DNA of 7,737 nucleotides from positions 2,066,471 through 2,074,207 of the forward strand of contig CP070688.1 of the NCBI GenBank assembly GCA_020353135.1, in the 5' to 3' direction. This DNA comes from Chloroflexota bacterium (GTDB taxonomy: Bacteria > Chloroflexota > Anaerolineae > Promineifilales > Promineifilaceae). The notes below the pieces were generated by a model. That model saw only the letters and a program-made list of their open reading frames with translations. It had not been told where the DNA came from and did no database searches. Position 1 is the first letter of the stretch; the number at the start of each line of letters is the position of its first letter. The position numbers were made by a program, and so were the translations under genes. Shown here piece after piece: positions 1 through 5,600 of this stretch.

Positions 1-725
1 ACCCGGCCGCGGCCGGTGGCATAGGCATTACGAATCCCTTCGGTGCCCAGGATCAGCCCGCCGGTCGGGAAGTCGGGCCCTTTGACAAACTGCATCAGGT
101 CATCCAGGCTCACTTCGTCCAGATCGTCTTGGTGATCGATCAGATAGGCGACCGCCTCGCAAATCTCGGTCAGATTATGGGGCGGTATGTTGGTGGCCAT
201 GCCTACGGCAATACCCGATCCGCCGTTGATCAGCAGATTAGGCAGGCGGGAGGGCAACACGGCCGGCTCCTGCAGGCTGCTGTCGAAGTTGTCGGCGAAA
301 TCGACCGTATCCTTCTCGAGATCCTCCAGCAGTTCCATGGCGATGCGCGCCAGGCGCGCTTCTGTGTAGCGCATGGCCGCCGCGCCGTCGCCGTCTATGC
401 TGCCGAAATTGCCCTGGCCATCCACCAGCATATAACGCAGCGAAAACGTCTGAGCCATGCGCACCATGGCGTCATAGACGGCCTGATCGCCGTGCGGATG
501 GTATTTACCTAAGACCTCGCCGACGATACGGGCGCTTTTTCGGTGAGGGCTGCCAGGCCGGATGCCCATGTCGTGCATGGCGTAGAGAATGCGCCGGTGC
601 ACCGGTTTCAACCCATCCCGTGCATCGGGTAAGGCTCGCGCAACGATCACGCTCATGGCGTAATCCAGGTAGGCGCTGCGCATTTCCTGATTGATGTCGA
701 TCGCGCTCACTGTACCAATATCCAA
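1..725 (-). CDS. gyrA: DNA gyrase subunit A, N-terminal part (cut by left edge)
   Basis: GyrA is the breakage-reunion subunit of the type II topoisomerase that introduces negative supercoils. The translated minus strand matches the start of GyrA closely: [18 protein letters not shown], then [49 protein letters not shown] and [15 protein letters not shown], all in family order and spacing. The catalytic tyrosine in AAMRYTE is encoded at 366-368. About 240 residues are present and the rest lies beyond position 1. I prefer the TTG start at 725-723, because GGAGG (734-730 region) lies 5 bases upstream. An in-frame ATG at 737 would add four residues but has no visible SD, and the SD overlaps that ATG codon. 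The residue equivalent to E. coli Ser83 in the quinolone pocket is Gln (codon 485-483), while the Asp87 equivalent is kept. ParC is excluded only by overall resemblance, but GyrA is much the better call. Confidence 0.96.
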   Translation of the reverse strand, partial: MDIGTVSAIDINQEMRSAYLDYAMSVIVARALPDARDGLKPVHRRILYAMHDMGIRPGSPHRKSARIVGEVLGKYHPHGDQAVYDAMVRMAQTFSLRYMLVDGQGNFGSIDGDGAAAMRYTEARLARIAMELLEDLEKDTVDFADNFDSSLQEPAVLPSRLPNLLINGGSGIAVGMATNIPPHNLTEICEAVAYLIDHQDDLDEVSLDDLMQFVKGPDFPTGGLILGTEGIRNAYATGRGR

Positions 726-762
726 GTTAACCTCCATGGCCGAGGTAATTTACGACTTGCCC

Positions 763-795
763 AAAAAACAAAATCGCCACCTTTTGCAGGGCGGC
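763..795 (-). terminator. Intrinsic terminator-like hairpin between ygfZ and gyrA
   Basis: Read on the minus strand, GCCGCC (795-790) can pair with GGTGGC (781-776), a 6-bp stem with one G-U pair and an 8-base loop. A U-rich tract follows: TTTT (773-770), G, then TTTTTT (768-763). This is the layout of a rho-independent terminator acting on leftward transcription. It could end the ygfZ transcript about 185 bases after that gene's stop. It could also attenuate gyrA, because it falls after the TATAAT box at 814-809 and before the gyrA start. The other orientation loses one pair and lacks the U-tract. Confidence 0.55.
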
Positions 796-808
796 TTTCA
801 CCCCTGTA

Positions 809-814
809 ATTATA
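809..814 (-). promoter_or_regulatory. Candidate -10 box for gyrA
   Basis: The minus strand carries a perfect TATAAT at 814-809, about 84 bases upstream of the preferred gyrA start. No good -35 is seen at 17 bases: TCGTTG sits at about the right distance, and a TTGATT is only 14 bases away. Transcription would begin near 802. The box lies just upstream of a terminator-like hairpin, so a transcript from it would have to read through that hairpin to reach gyrA. Confidence 0.45.
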
Positions 815-901
815 GCGAATAGTGGCCCAATCAACGAATCTGGACCGGTTCATTGAAGGGTATTATGGGACCTGGATTAGCACTGATCTCGCGAGGTGAG
901 A

Positions 902-929
902 GGCGACGGCGATCTTCGTCGCCGAAGAT
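902..929. other. Two overlapping, mutually exclusive 7-bp hairpins
   Basis: GGCGACG (902-908) pairs perfectly with CGTCGCC (917-923) over an 8-base loop. ATCTTCG (912-918) pairs perfectly with CGAAGAT (923-929) over a 4-base loop. The two stems share bases and cannot form together. They lie just past the ygfZ stop (980) in leftward transcription. No U-run follows on either strand, so I do not call an intrinsic terminator. The element could be a 3'-end stabilising structure or chance. Confidence 0.3.
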
Positions 930-979
930 GTTGCTGGTCCCCTGTACGATTGGCTGAGAAGCTCTCCCCGGCGTCGCTC

Positions 980-1948
980 TTACGACGATACGCGGACGGC
1001 CGTATGGCTGGCTATCAGGGGCTGATCCTGCTCAAGGATGGCCGTTTTCACATAAGCCAGGGCCTGTGCGCCGCCTGGGCCAGTGGCGGCTGACGTGACT
1101 GTCCCGGCTGCCTTGTCGCCGGCGGTTAGGGCGTCTCCGGCCGAAAGGGGCTCGGCCGCCGTCAGGTGGACCAACCGCTTGGCCAACCGGCCGCGGCTTT
1201 CCAGGCGGGCGATAATCTCCTGCCCGGTATAACAGCCCTTGTTGAAGGAGACATCGGCCCACAGGCCGGCTTCCAGGGGAATGTAATCGGGGGTCAATTC
1301 GCGGCCGAAACGGGGTAAGCGGCTCTCGATGCGCAAGTAGTCAAAGGCGGCTTCATCGGCTGGTCTGATCGGCGCGCCGACCAGGGCTTGCTCTAATGCC
1401 GCCCGATCTTCCTCATGGCAGGTCACCAGGTAACCGGCGCCGGCGATGGGATCGGTCCGGTGCTGGTAGACCGGGGCGCCGCCCAGATCGGCCCGCTTCC
1501 AATGGTGAAGCGGTAGATCGGCCTCGCCAAAGATGTCACGAAGAGCGGAGCTGGCCTGGATCCCGTAGACGGCCAGGACGGCCGTGCTGGCGCTCAAATC
1601 CTCGACGGTAAAATCATCCATGTAGAAGACGAAGCGACGTAGATATTCGGCGATGTTGGCGCCATTTCCTTCGCCGGTCAGGCAATAGACGGATTCACGA
1701 TCGACGTAGAGGATCAGGCGATCGATGATGCGACCGATATCGGTGGACAGGACGGTTGCCGCCCCTTCACCTGGCTTGAGATTCAGTACATCTTGGGTAG
1801 ACATACGGTTGATCAAGTCCAGGCGACTCTTGCCGCTGAATTTGAGCATGCCCAGATCGCTGCGCTCGACCAATACGGCCGCCGAATGGGCAACTTCGTA
1901 AGCTTCCGATATGCCGGCAATGGAGACGCCGGCCAATTTGTCGTTCAT
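980..1948 (-). CDS. ygfZ: YgfZ/GcvT-family folate-binding protein
   Basis: YgfZ proteins bind tetrahydrofolate and help maintain or assemble certain Fe-S enzymes; they resemble the glycine-cleavage T-protein but are not aminomethyltransferases. The decisive signature is NKGCYTGQEIIARLESRG, with the family's invariant K-G-C-Y-x-G-Q-E at residues 237-244 (Cys239). The N-terminal half has the GcvT-like stretch GKSRLDLINRMSTQD followed by a G-(x)n-TVLSTDIGRIIDRL segment. The start is ATG at 1948, with GAGGAG (1957-1952) just upstream, giving 322 residues, a usual length for the family. A GTG at 1975 would add nine residues, two of them encoded by the SD itself, so I reject it. The DinB-like gene ends 58 bases upstream on the same strand, and the two may be co-transcribed. 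It is unlikely to be GcvT itself, because no other gcv genes are near and the KGCYxGQE motif is YgfZ-specific. The cytochrome operon nearby raises demand for redox cofactors, but I see no direct link. Confidence 0.9.
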   Translation of the reverse strand: MNDKLAGVSIAGISEAYEVAHSAAVLVERSDLGMLKFSGKSRLDLINRMSTQDVLNLKPGEGAATVLSTDIGRIIDRLILYVDRESVYCLTGEGNGANIAEYLRRFVFYMDDFTVEDLSASTAVLAVYGIQASSALRDIFGEADLPLHHWKRADLGGAPVYQHRTDPIAGAGYLVTCHEEDRAALEQALVGAPIRPADEAAFDYLRIESRLPRFGRELTPDYIPLEAGLWADVSFNKGCYTGQEIIARLESRGRLAKRLVHLTAAEPLSAGDALTAGDKAAGTVTSAATGPGGAQALAYVKTAILEQDQPLIASHTAVRVSS

Positions 1949-2006
1949 AATCTCCTCAAGAATAGCCTTCAACACTAGAGGGCTTTCGATTCAGCATGCA
2001 TGACTC

Positions 2007-2501
2007 CTATTGACCATCTGCTGCCCAGCGGGCGGCAAAGGCCTTGATCTGGGGTAGGTGTTCCGCTTCGTGACGAAAGCTGTTCTCGGCGATGATATGC
2101 CACAAAGGGAAACCTTTGGACCAGGAATAGCGCTCTGGGTCAGTCAGGTCGTGGTCGCTGAATTCGGCCAGCCATCCCTCCAACTGGATGCGTACGCCTT
2201 GCAGATCTTCAAAGATGCGGTCCAGGTCGCGGTCTTTGTTTTCCTGATAGCGACGAACGTTATAGCCGTCGATGTCTTCGAAGGCGGCAATCAATCGGGC
2301 CGGCGTTTTTCCCTGATCGATGCGCAGCAACGCCGTGACCATCTCCGATTCCCAGGCCACCATGTGAGCCAGCAGATCGGCCACCGACCAGTCGCCCATC
2401 GCGCCCGGCCGGCGCAGCGCTTCGTCCGGCAGCCCTTCAATCGTTGCCAGGAGCTCTTCGCGCGTCTTATCCAGTTCTTCGAGCATCTCGTCGCGATTCA
2501 T
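2007..2501 (-). CDS. DinB-superfamily four-helix bundle protein (ClbS/DfsB-like)
   Basis: This 164-residue protein is predicted to be entirely helical. It has the DinB-superfamily layout: an N-terminal helix (MLEELDKTREELLATIEGL), the hallmark GDWSVADLLAHMVAWE at about 36-51, two middle helices, and a C-terminal RHEAEH segment. The putative metal triad is His46 (in LLAHM), His144 and His148 (HxxxH), as in DinB-fold proteins that bind a divalent metal. Members include thiol-dependent transferases and the ClbS/DfsB proteins, and substrates cannot be predicted from this sequence. The start is ATG at 2501. Only a weak AAAGG lies 8 bases upstream, and an ATG five codons in has no better ribosome site. 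The gene lies 58 bases upstream of ygfZ in the same direction and may share its transcript. The superfamily is fairly sure; the biochemical role is unknown. Confidence 0.75.
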   Translation of the reverse strand: MNRDEMLEELDKTREELLATIEGLPDEALRRPGAMGDWSVADLLAHMVAWESEMVTALLRIDQGKTPARLIAAFEDIDGYNVRRYQENKDRDLDRIFEDLQGVRIQLEGWLAEFSDHDLTDPERYSWSKGFPLWHIIAENSFRHEAEHLPQIKAFAARWAADGQ

Positions 2502-2508
2502 TTTGTTG

Positions 2509-2560
2509 GCCTTTAGCTTTTAGCAGTGAGCGGCTAGCATCTAGCTCACACTAGCTGCCG
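2509..2560. repeat. AGCTA/CTAGC-rich intergenic repeat
   Basis: This stretch upstream of the DinB-like gene is built from degenerate TAGC, CTAG and AGCT words. It contains GTGAGC (2526-2531) facing GCTCAC (2544-2549), and inside that GCTAG (2533-2537) facing CTAGC (2541-2545), so it can fold into small alternative hairpins. Only one copy is in this window. The rest of the 2502-2641 gap shows an 8-bp palindrome GTACGTAC at 2584-2591 and no convincing promoter. Confidence 0.35.
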
Positions 2561-2635
2561 AGCCACAGTACCTTATGTGCGTTGTACGTACTTCTCACAC
2601 ACAACAGAATGTCGTGGCCTGTGCACTCCGCTACA

Positions 2636-2672
2636 AGAAAAACGACCGGACAGGCCGCCCCGGTCCGGTCGT
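2636..2672 (-). terminator. Strong intrinsic terminator after the membrane-protein gene
   Basis: ACGACCGGAC (2642-2651) and GTCCGGTCGT (2663-2672) form a perfect 10-bp inverted repeat around an 11-base GC-rich loop. On the minus strand the stem is followed at once by TTTT, C, TT (2641 downward). This is a classic rho-independent terminator for leftward transcription. It lies about 33 bases after the stop of the 2705-3502 gene, so it separates that gene from the DinB-like gene. Confidence 0.88.
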
Positions 2673-2704
2673 CACAGTTGGTTAAGTGAGCGGTAACGGC
2701 CAGA

Positions 2705-3502
2705 TTAGCCTCCGCCACGAGTGGCCACGGCTGCTCCGGCACCAATTCCCACGATCAGTAAGCCGGAGACAATGATCCAGATGTAGCCCCAATTGACCGG
2801 GTTGTCGTCTGAGGCTGGATTCTCTAGTTCCTCCGGATCGCGGCGCCGGAGGGCTAGGTAGAGGATCACGATCGTAAGCAGGACCAGGACCAGGTTCAAT
2901 AACGTGGCCGCACTAACCGAAACGCCCAGGATGTCAACTTCAGTATCGCCGAAGTAGACCGTTCCCAGAGTCAGGCCGACGATCCAGACGAAAAGCAGGA
3001 AGATGAAGGCGTAAACACCCATTGACCAGCGCGAACGCACCGCCTTTTCGGGACCCACGGCCGGCGGCTGGCCCTGCTGGACTTCCTTTATTCGAGCTTT
3101 TTCCCGCTGCTGAAGCTCGGCCGTGGCCTCCTGGTAGCTCTCGTCGCTATAGACGCGGTTCACCAGTCGATCGTACAAGACAGCCACGATAGTGATGAGT
3201 AAGCCGACCGCTCCGACGCCCACCAGGACGACGCCAAAGGCGATGCCAAACGCCTGCAGAGCAGTGATTGGCTGTCCCTGGACGTTTTCGGCGATAAAGG
3301 GAATCTCGACCAGTACCTCGCCGATGAATGGTAACTGGCTCACGTCAATAGTCGTCTCCAGCGGTTCTCTGGCGACCTCCGTCGACGAATCACCCTCGTC
3401 CGCTTGGTCGAGAAGAAATGGCACGACGGCCGAGGCCAGCCCGGCGAAAATCAATAGTGCAGCTACAACTGCCCAGGTCTTCCACGATTCACGGTTGCTC
3501 AA
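2705..3502 (-). CDS. Five-helix integral membrane protein of unknown function
   Basis: I do not recognise a named family. The 265-residue protein shows five hydrophobic segments at about 9-31, 84-109, 160-184, 194-218 and 238-260. Between the first and second is an acidic, probably extracytoplasmic loop (32-80). Between the second and third is a charged, Glu/Gln/Lys-rich helical stretch (118-145) that is probably cytoplasmic. The tail is short and Gly-rich (TRGGG). There is no heme motif, no cysteine cluster and no catalytic signature. The start is TTG at 3502-3500, supported by a perfect AGGAGG (3515-3510) seven bases upstream, so the unusual start codon is well supported. The gene is a single unit: promoter candidate at 3639-3667 and strong terminator at 2672-2636. 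It is transcribed away from the cytochrome operon across a shared 538-base intergenic region, which permits but does not prove joint regulation. Confidence 0.82.
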   Translation of the reverse strand: MSNRESWKTWAVVAALLIFAGLASAVVPFLLDQADEGDSSTEVAREPLETTIDVSQLPFIGEVLVEIPFIAENVQGQPITALQAFGIAFGVVLVGVGAVGLLITIVAVLYDRLVNRVYSDESYQEATAELQQREKARIKEVQQGQPPAVGPEKAVRSRWSMGVYAFIFLLFVWIVGLTLGTVYFGDTEVDILGVSVSAATLLNLVLVLLTIVILYLALRRRDPEELENPASDDNPVNWGYIWIIVSGLLIVGIGAGAAVATRGGG

Positions 3503-3509
3503 GTGATTG

Positions 3510-3515
3510 CCTCCT
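3510..3515 (-). promoter_or_regulatory. Strong SD fixing a TTG start
   Basis: The minus strand reads AGGAGG at 3515-3510, then seven bases, then TTG (3502-3500). No ATG or GTG in this frame nearby has a comparable ribosome site. It therefore decides the start of the five-helix membrane protein. Confidence 0.8.
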
Positions 3516-3548
3516 AACCTTCAAAGCCCTCTCTACTGAAGGCTGGAT

Positions 3549-3562
3549 CATCGTCGACGATG
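3549..3562. promoter_or_regulatory. Perfect 14-bp palindrome, candidate operator
   Basis: CATCGTCGACGATG is a perfect palindrome centred between 3555 and 3556. It lies about 50 bases upstream of the membrane-protein start, downstream of that gene's candidate promoter, where a bound repressor could block leftward transcription. It could also be chance in GC-rich DNA. The binding protein is unknown. Confidence 0.35.
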
Positions 3563-3598
3563 GCCGGTCGCCGCGCTCATGACTTCCGATATCGCCGT

Positions 3599-3628
3599 TG
3601 CACAATTCAATGCCTGCACAATGCATTG
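3599..3628. repeat. TGCACAAT direct repeats and CAATGCATTG palindrome
   Basis: TGCACAAT occurs at 3599-3606 and again at 3615-3622, a 16-base period. The second copy runs into a 10-bp palindrome, CAATGCATTG, at 3619-3628. The group lies just downstream of the -10 candidate of the leftward promoter (3639-3644), a position that suits regulator binding. No matching regulator is identified. Confidence 0.3.
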
Positions 3629-3638
3629 CGGCCAGCGG

Positions 3639-3667
3639 ATTTTAGCATATCGAACACGGCCCAGCAA
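3639..3667 (-). promoter_or_regulatory. Candidate promoter of the membrane-protein gene
   Basis: On the minus strand, TTGCTG (3667-3662) and TAAAAT (3644-3639) are 17 bases apart. The -10 is preceded by TGC, giving an extended -10. The -35 matches the consensus only in TTG. The predicted leader is about 130 bases and contains the TGCACAAT repeats and the 14-bp palindrome. Confidence 0.5.
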
Positions 3668-3770
3668 AGGAGCAGAGCGCGCTATCAGGCCGGTATGTAT
3701 CTTCTGGTTGCTCAAGATAGATTGCGCGGCCAGCGGCCGGTAAAGCACGGCCACAAGTGAGGCCCGTCAT

Positions 3771-3825
3771 GTGAGTTGTATGACGTCCGTCACTAATCAT
3801 TAGCACGACGTATAGCTAAACTCAC
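3771..3825. promoter_or_regulatory. 55-bp dyad element upstream of the cytochrome promoter
   Basis: GTGAGTT (3771-3777) is matched by AACTCAC (3819-3825). CTAAT and ATTAG (3793-3797 and 3799-3803) flank the same centre, C3798. Between the arms, TATGACGTC on the left and GACGTAT on the right are also roughly symmetric. Its right edge lies 40 bases before the -35 candidate at 3866, a usual place for an activator or an upstream operator. The regulator is unknown. Confidence 0.45.
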
Positions 3826-3865
3826 GTCACATTGAAACGGGTAATAGTTTACACGCCCGGCTGAT

Positions 3866-3893
3866 TTGACCCTGGCGTGCTTTGACATATGAT
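3866..3893 (+). promoter_or_regulatory. Candidate promoter of the multiheme cytochrome operon
   Basis: TTGACC (3866-3871) and TATGAT (3888-3893) each match the housekeeping consensus at 5 of 6 positions and are 16 bases apart. Transcription would start near 3900, leaving a leader of about 140 bases. A perfect TTGACA overlaps at 3882-3887, but its best -10 at 17 bases (TTTTTA) is poor and TAAAAT (3912-3917) is too far away. Confidence 0.6.
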
Positions 3894-3970
3894 ATCAGTT
3901 GTGATTTTTAGTAAAATCCTAGAGCCAGTTTACCCAGCCACGGCTGCCGCTCCTGGCGGTTTGTGTGCTT

Positions 3971-4023
3971 AGTCCAGCCCGCTCTGTGCTTGCCAGTATA
4001 AGCACGGTGTCTGGGCTGATACT
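3971..4023 (+). promoter_or_regulatory. Structured 5' leader hairpin before the octaheme gene
   Basis: An inner stem pairs CTGTGCTT (3984-3991) with AAGCACGG (4000-4007), 8 bp including one G-U, over an 8-base loop. An outer stem pairs CAGCCC (3975-3980) with GGGCTG (4013-4018), and AGT (3971-3973) can pair with ACT (4021-4023). The structure ends just before the SD AGGAAGGA (4028-4035). A small stem at 3946-3960 precedes it. It may affect translation or message stability; it matches no riboswitch I know. Confidence 0.4.
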
Positions 4024-4040
4024 GTAGAGGAAGGATAAGC

Positions 4041-5567
4041 ATGAAACGAGTGTTTTGGGCTTTCGGCGTAATGCTCTTGTTGGCGGCGCTGTTGTTGACC
4101 GCCTGCGCCCAAGATGAACCAGTGGAAGGACCGCCTGGCCCCGAAGGACCGCAAGGCGTCCCCGGTTCGGCCGGGCCACAAGGTGAACCAGGTCCGCCGG
4201 GCGCCCAGGGCCAGGATGGCGCCAGTTTTCAGCCGCCCATTTTCGTCGGATCCGCCGCCTGCGCCGAGTGCCATGAAGATATCTCGACGGTATTCAATAT
4301 GAGCGGCCATCCTTTCAAGCTCAATCCCGTCGTCGATGGGCAGCCGCCCGAGTACCCGTTCACTGAGCTAGAGGCACCGCCCGAGGGGTATACGTGGGAT
4401 GACATCAGTTACGTGATTGGTGGCTACAATTGGAAGGCCCGTTTCATCGACAACGACGGCTTCATCATTACCGGCGACGAAGATAGCACCACACAGTACA
4501 ACTTCTACAATCCAGATGTGGACCTGGGCGATGAATGGGTACCGTATCATGCCGGAGAAGAGAAGCCCTATAATTGTGGCGCCTGCCACACGACCGGATA
4601 CAGTCCGGACGGCAACCAGGATGGTCTGCCAGGGCTAATTGGCTCCTGGGCCGAGCCGGGCATTCAATGTGAAGAGTGTCATGGTCCAGGCAGCGCCCAT
4701 GCCAGCCACCCCATGTCTTTTGAAATGAAGGTCGATCGCGACTCGGCCGCCTGTGGCGACTGTCACTTCCGCGGCGTTCCAGAAGAGTTGGATGCCAGCG
4801 GCGGCCTGATTCGCCACCACGAGCAATATGAAGAGCTGTTCCAGGGTAAACACGCGTCGCTTGACTGCGTGCAGTGCCACGACCCGCACGTAGGCGTGAT
4901 CCAATTGCGCGAGGCCGAAGCCGAACAGACGACGCGCATCGAATGCCAGGATTGCCACTATCGTGAGGCCGAGAACTTCAAGCTGAGCCTGCACACTCGC
5001 GATTGTGTCACTTGCCATATGCCGCGCATAACCAAGAGCGCGGTTGGCGATCCGGAACGCTTCACAGGCGACCTGCGCACTCACCTGATGGCTATCAATC
5101 CCAACCAAATCGACCAATTCACGCCGGAAGGCGACCAGTCCTTGTCGGAGGTTGGCCTGAACTTCGCCTGCCGCCAGTGCCATAATGGCGCGGATGCTTC
5201 GGACAAGAGCGACCAAGAGTTGATCGATACGGCTACCGGCTATCACGAGCCGGCGCCGGTTGCGGCTACCGAGAGCTCGCAGGTCTTTGTCGACGACGTG
5301 GTGGTTGAAGAGCGCGACGGCGAGTATTACGCCGTGATAACGGGCCATCTGCCTGACAGCTGCTCGACCATTGATGGCGTTGAGCAAGAATTGGACGGTA
5401 CGACCTTTACACTGACCGTCACGGCCGTCCGGCCGAGCGGCCTTATGTGCGCCCAAGTACTGACCCCGTTTACCGAGGAAGTGTTGTTAGAAACTGAGGG
5501 TCTTGAACCGGGTGAATATACCGTGGACGTCAACGGCGAACGTTCGACCACGTTCACGATTTCTTAA
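4041..5567 (+). CDS. Octaheme c-type cytochrome lipoprotein with collagen-like stalk
   Basis: This is a secreted, lipid-anchored electron-transfer protein of 508 residues. In order: a signal peptide (1-21) ending in the lipobox LLTAC with Cys22 as lipidation site; 11 unbroken collagen-type G-X-Y triplets (about 30-62); then eight CXXCH heme sites at Cys74, 179, 210, 238, 276, 302, 322 and 377. The first three sites carry cytochrome c554-type features: GSAACAECH, then YVIGGYNWKARF and PYNCGACHTTGY, and CEECHGPGSAH. Many extra histidines suggest bis-His hemes. No CXXCK or other catalytic heme site of the NrfA type is present, so a wire role is more likely than nitrite reduction. A heme-free, beta-rich C-terminal domain (about 403-508) has Cys441 and Cys470 that could form a disulfide. 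The ATG start has AGGAAGGA five bases upstream. The gene is first in the operon, 33 bases before the 14-heme gene, with no terminator between them. The electron acceptor is not predictable from the sequence. Confidence 0.94.
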   Translation: MKRVFWAFGVMLLLAALLLTACAQDEPVEGPPGPEGPQGVPGSAGPQGEPGPPGAQGQDGASFQPPIFVGSAACAECHEDISTVFNMSGHPFKLNPVVDGQPPEYPFTELEAPPEGYTWDDISYVIGGYNWKARFIDNDGFIITGDEDSTTQYNFYNPDVDLGDEWVPYHAGEEKPYNCGACHTTGYSPDGNQDGLPGLIGSWAEPGIQCEECHGPGSAHASHPMSFEMKVDRDSAACGDCHFRGVPEELDASGGLIRHHEQYEELFQGKHASLDCVQCHDPHVGVIQLREAEAEQTTRIECQDCHYREAENFKLSLHTRDCVTCHMPRITKSAVGDPERFTGDLRTHLMAINPNQIDQFTPEGDQSLSEVGLNFACRQCHNGADASDKSDQELIDTATGYHEPAPVAATESSQVFVDDVVVEERDGEYYAVITGHLPDSCSTIDGVEQELDGTTFTLTVTAVRPSGLMCAQVLTPFTEEVLLETEGLEPGEYTVDVNGERSTTFTIS

Positions 5568-5587
5568 CCTGAGTCCTTCTGACGATT

Positions 5588-5595
5588 GGAGGAGG
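5588..5595 (+). promoter_or_regulatory. SD deciding the TTG start of the 14-heme gene
   Basis: GGAGGAGG at 5588-5595 is followed after five bases by TTG at 5601. An upstream in-frame TTG at 5586 would encode the SD as Glu-Glu and has no ribosome site of its own. The ATG at 5596 is out of frame. The ATG at 5619 has no SD. Confidence 0.8.
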
Positions 5596-5600
5596 ATGAT

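Larger units (their letters stand above)
3503..4040. other. 538-base divergent intergenic region
   Basis: I see no gene here. Short frames on both strands (about 66-68 codons near 3548-3760) lack ribosome sites and recognisable protein character. The region holds a promoter candidate for each direction, the palindrome at 3549-3562, the TGCACAAT repeats, an 11-bp direct repeat GCGGCCAGCGG at 3628-3638 and 3726-3736, the 55-bp dyad at 3771-3825, and a structured leader (3946-4023) before the octaheme cytochrome gene. I found no tRNA-like or other recognisable RNA gene. Confidence 0.7.

Noticed and set aside
129..512. Plus-strand open frame of 127 codons over gyrA
   Set aside because: The opposite strand encodes unmistakable GyrA across the whole stretch.
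2551..2745. 64-codon minus-strand frame overlapping the end of the membrane-protein gene
   Set aside because: It runs straight through the strong terminator at 2642-2672 and overlaps the certain gene; the protein has no clear character.
3599..3736. CRISPR-like array from the short repeats in the intergenic region
   Set aside because: The repeats are only 8-11 bases, occur twice each, and have no regular spacer length.
3548..3760. Short frames on both strands in the divergent intergenic region
   Set aside because: There is no ribosome site, no recognisable protein, and the two overlap each other within a region of promoters and palindromes.
3882..3917. Promoter using the perfect TTGACA at 3882 with TAAAAT at 3912
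   Set aside because: The spacing is 24 bases, too long for a housekeeping promoter. The overlapping TTGACC-16-TATGAT pair is better.
4635..5456. 273-codon minus-strand open frame opposite the octaheme gene
   Set aside because: It is antisense to a gene with eight heme motifs, a lipobox and an SD. The translation has no recognisable family character, so it is a shadow frame of a GC-rich gene.
4041..5567. Octaheme protein as an octaheme nitrite, hydroxylamine or tetrathionate reductase
   Set aside because: All eight sites are plain CXXCH with no CXXCK-type catalytic heme, and the collagen stalk, lipobox and beta-rich tail do not fit those enzymes. A wire or surface carrier fits better.
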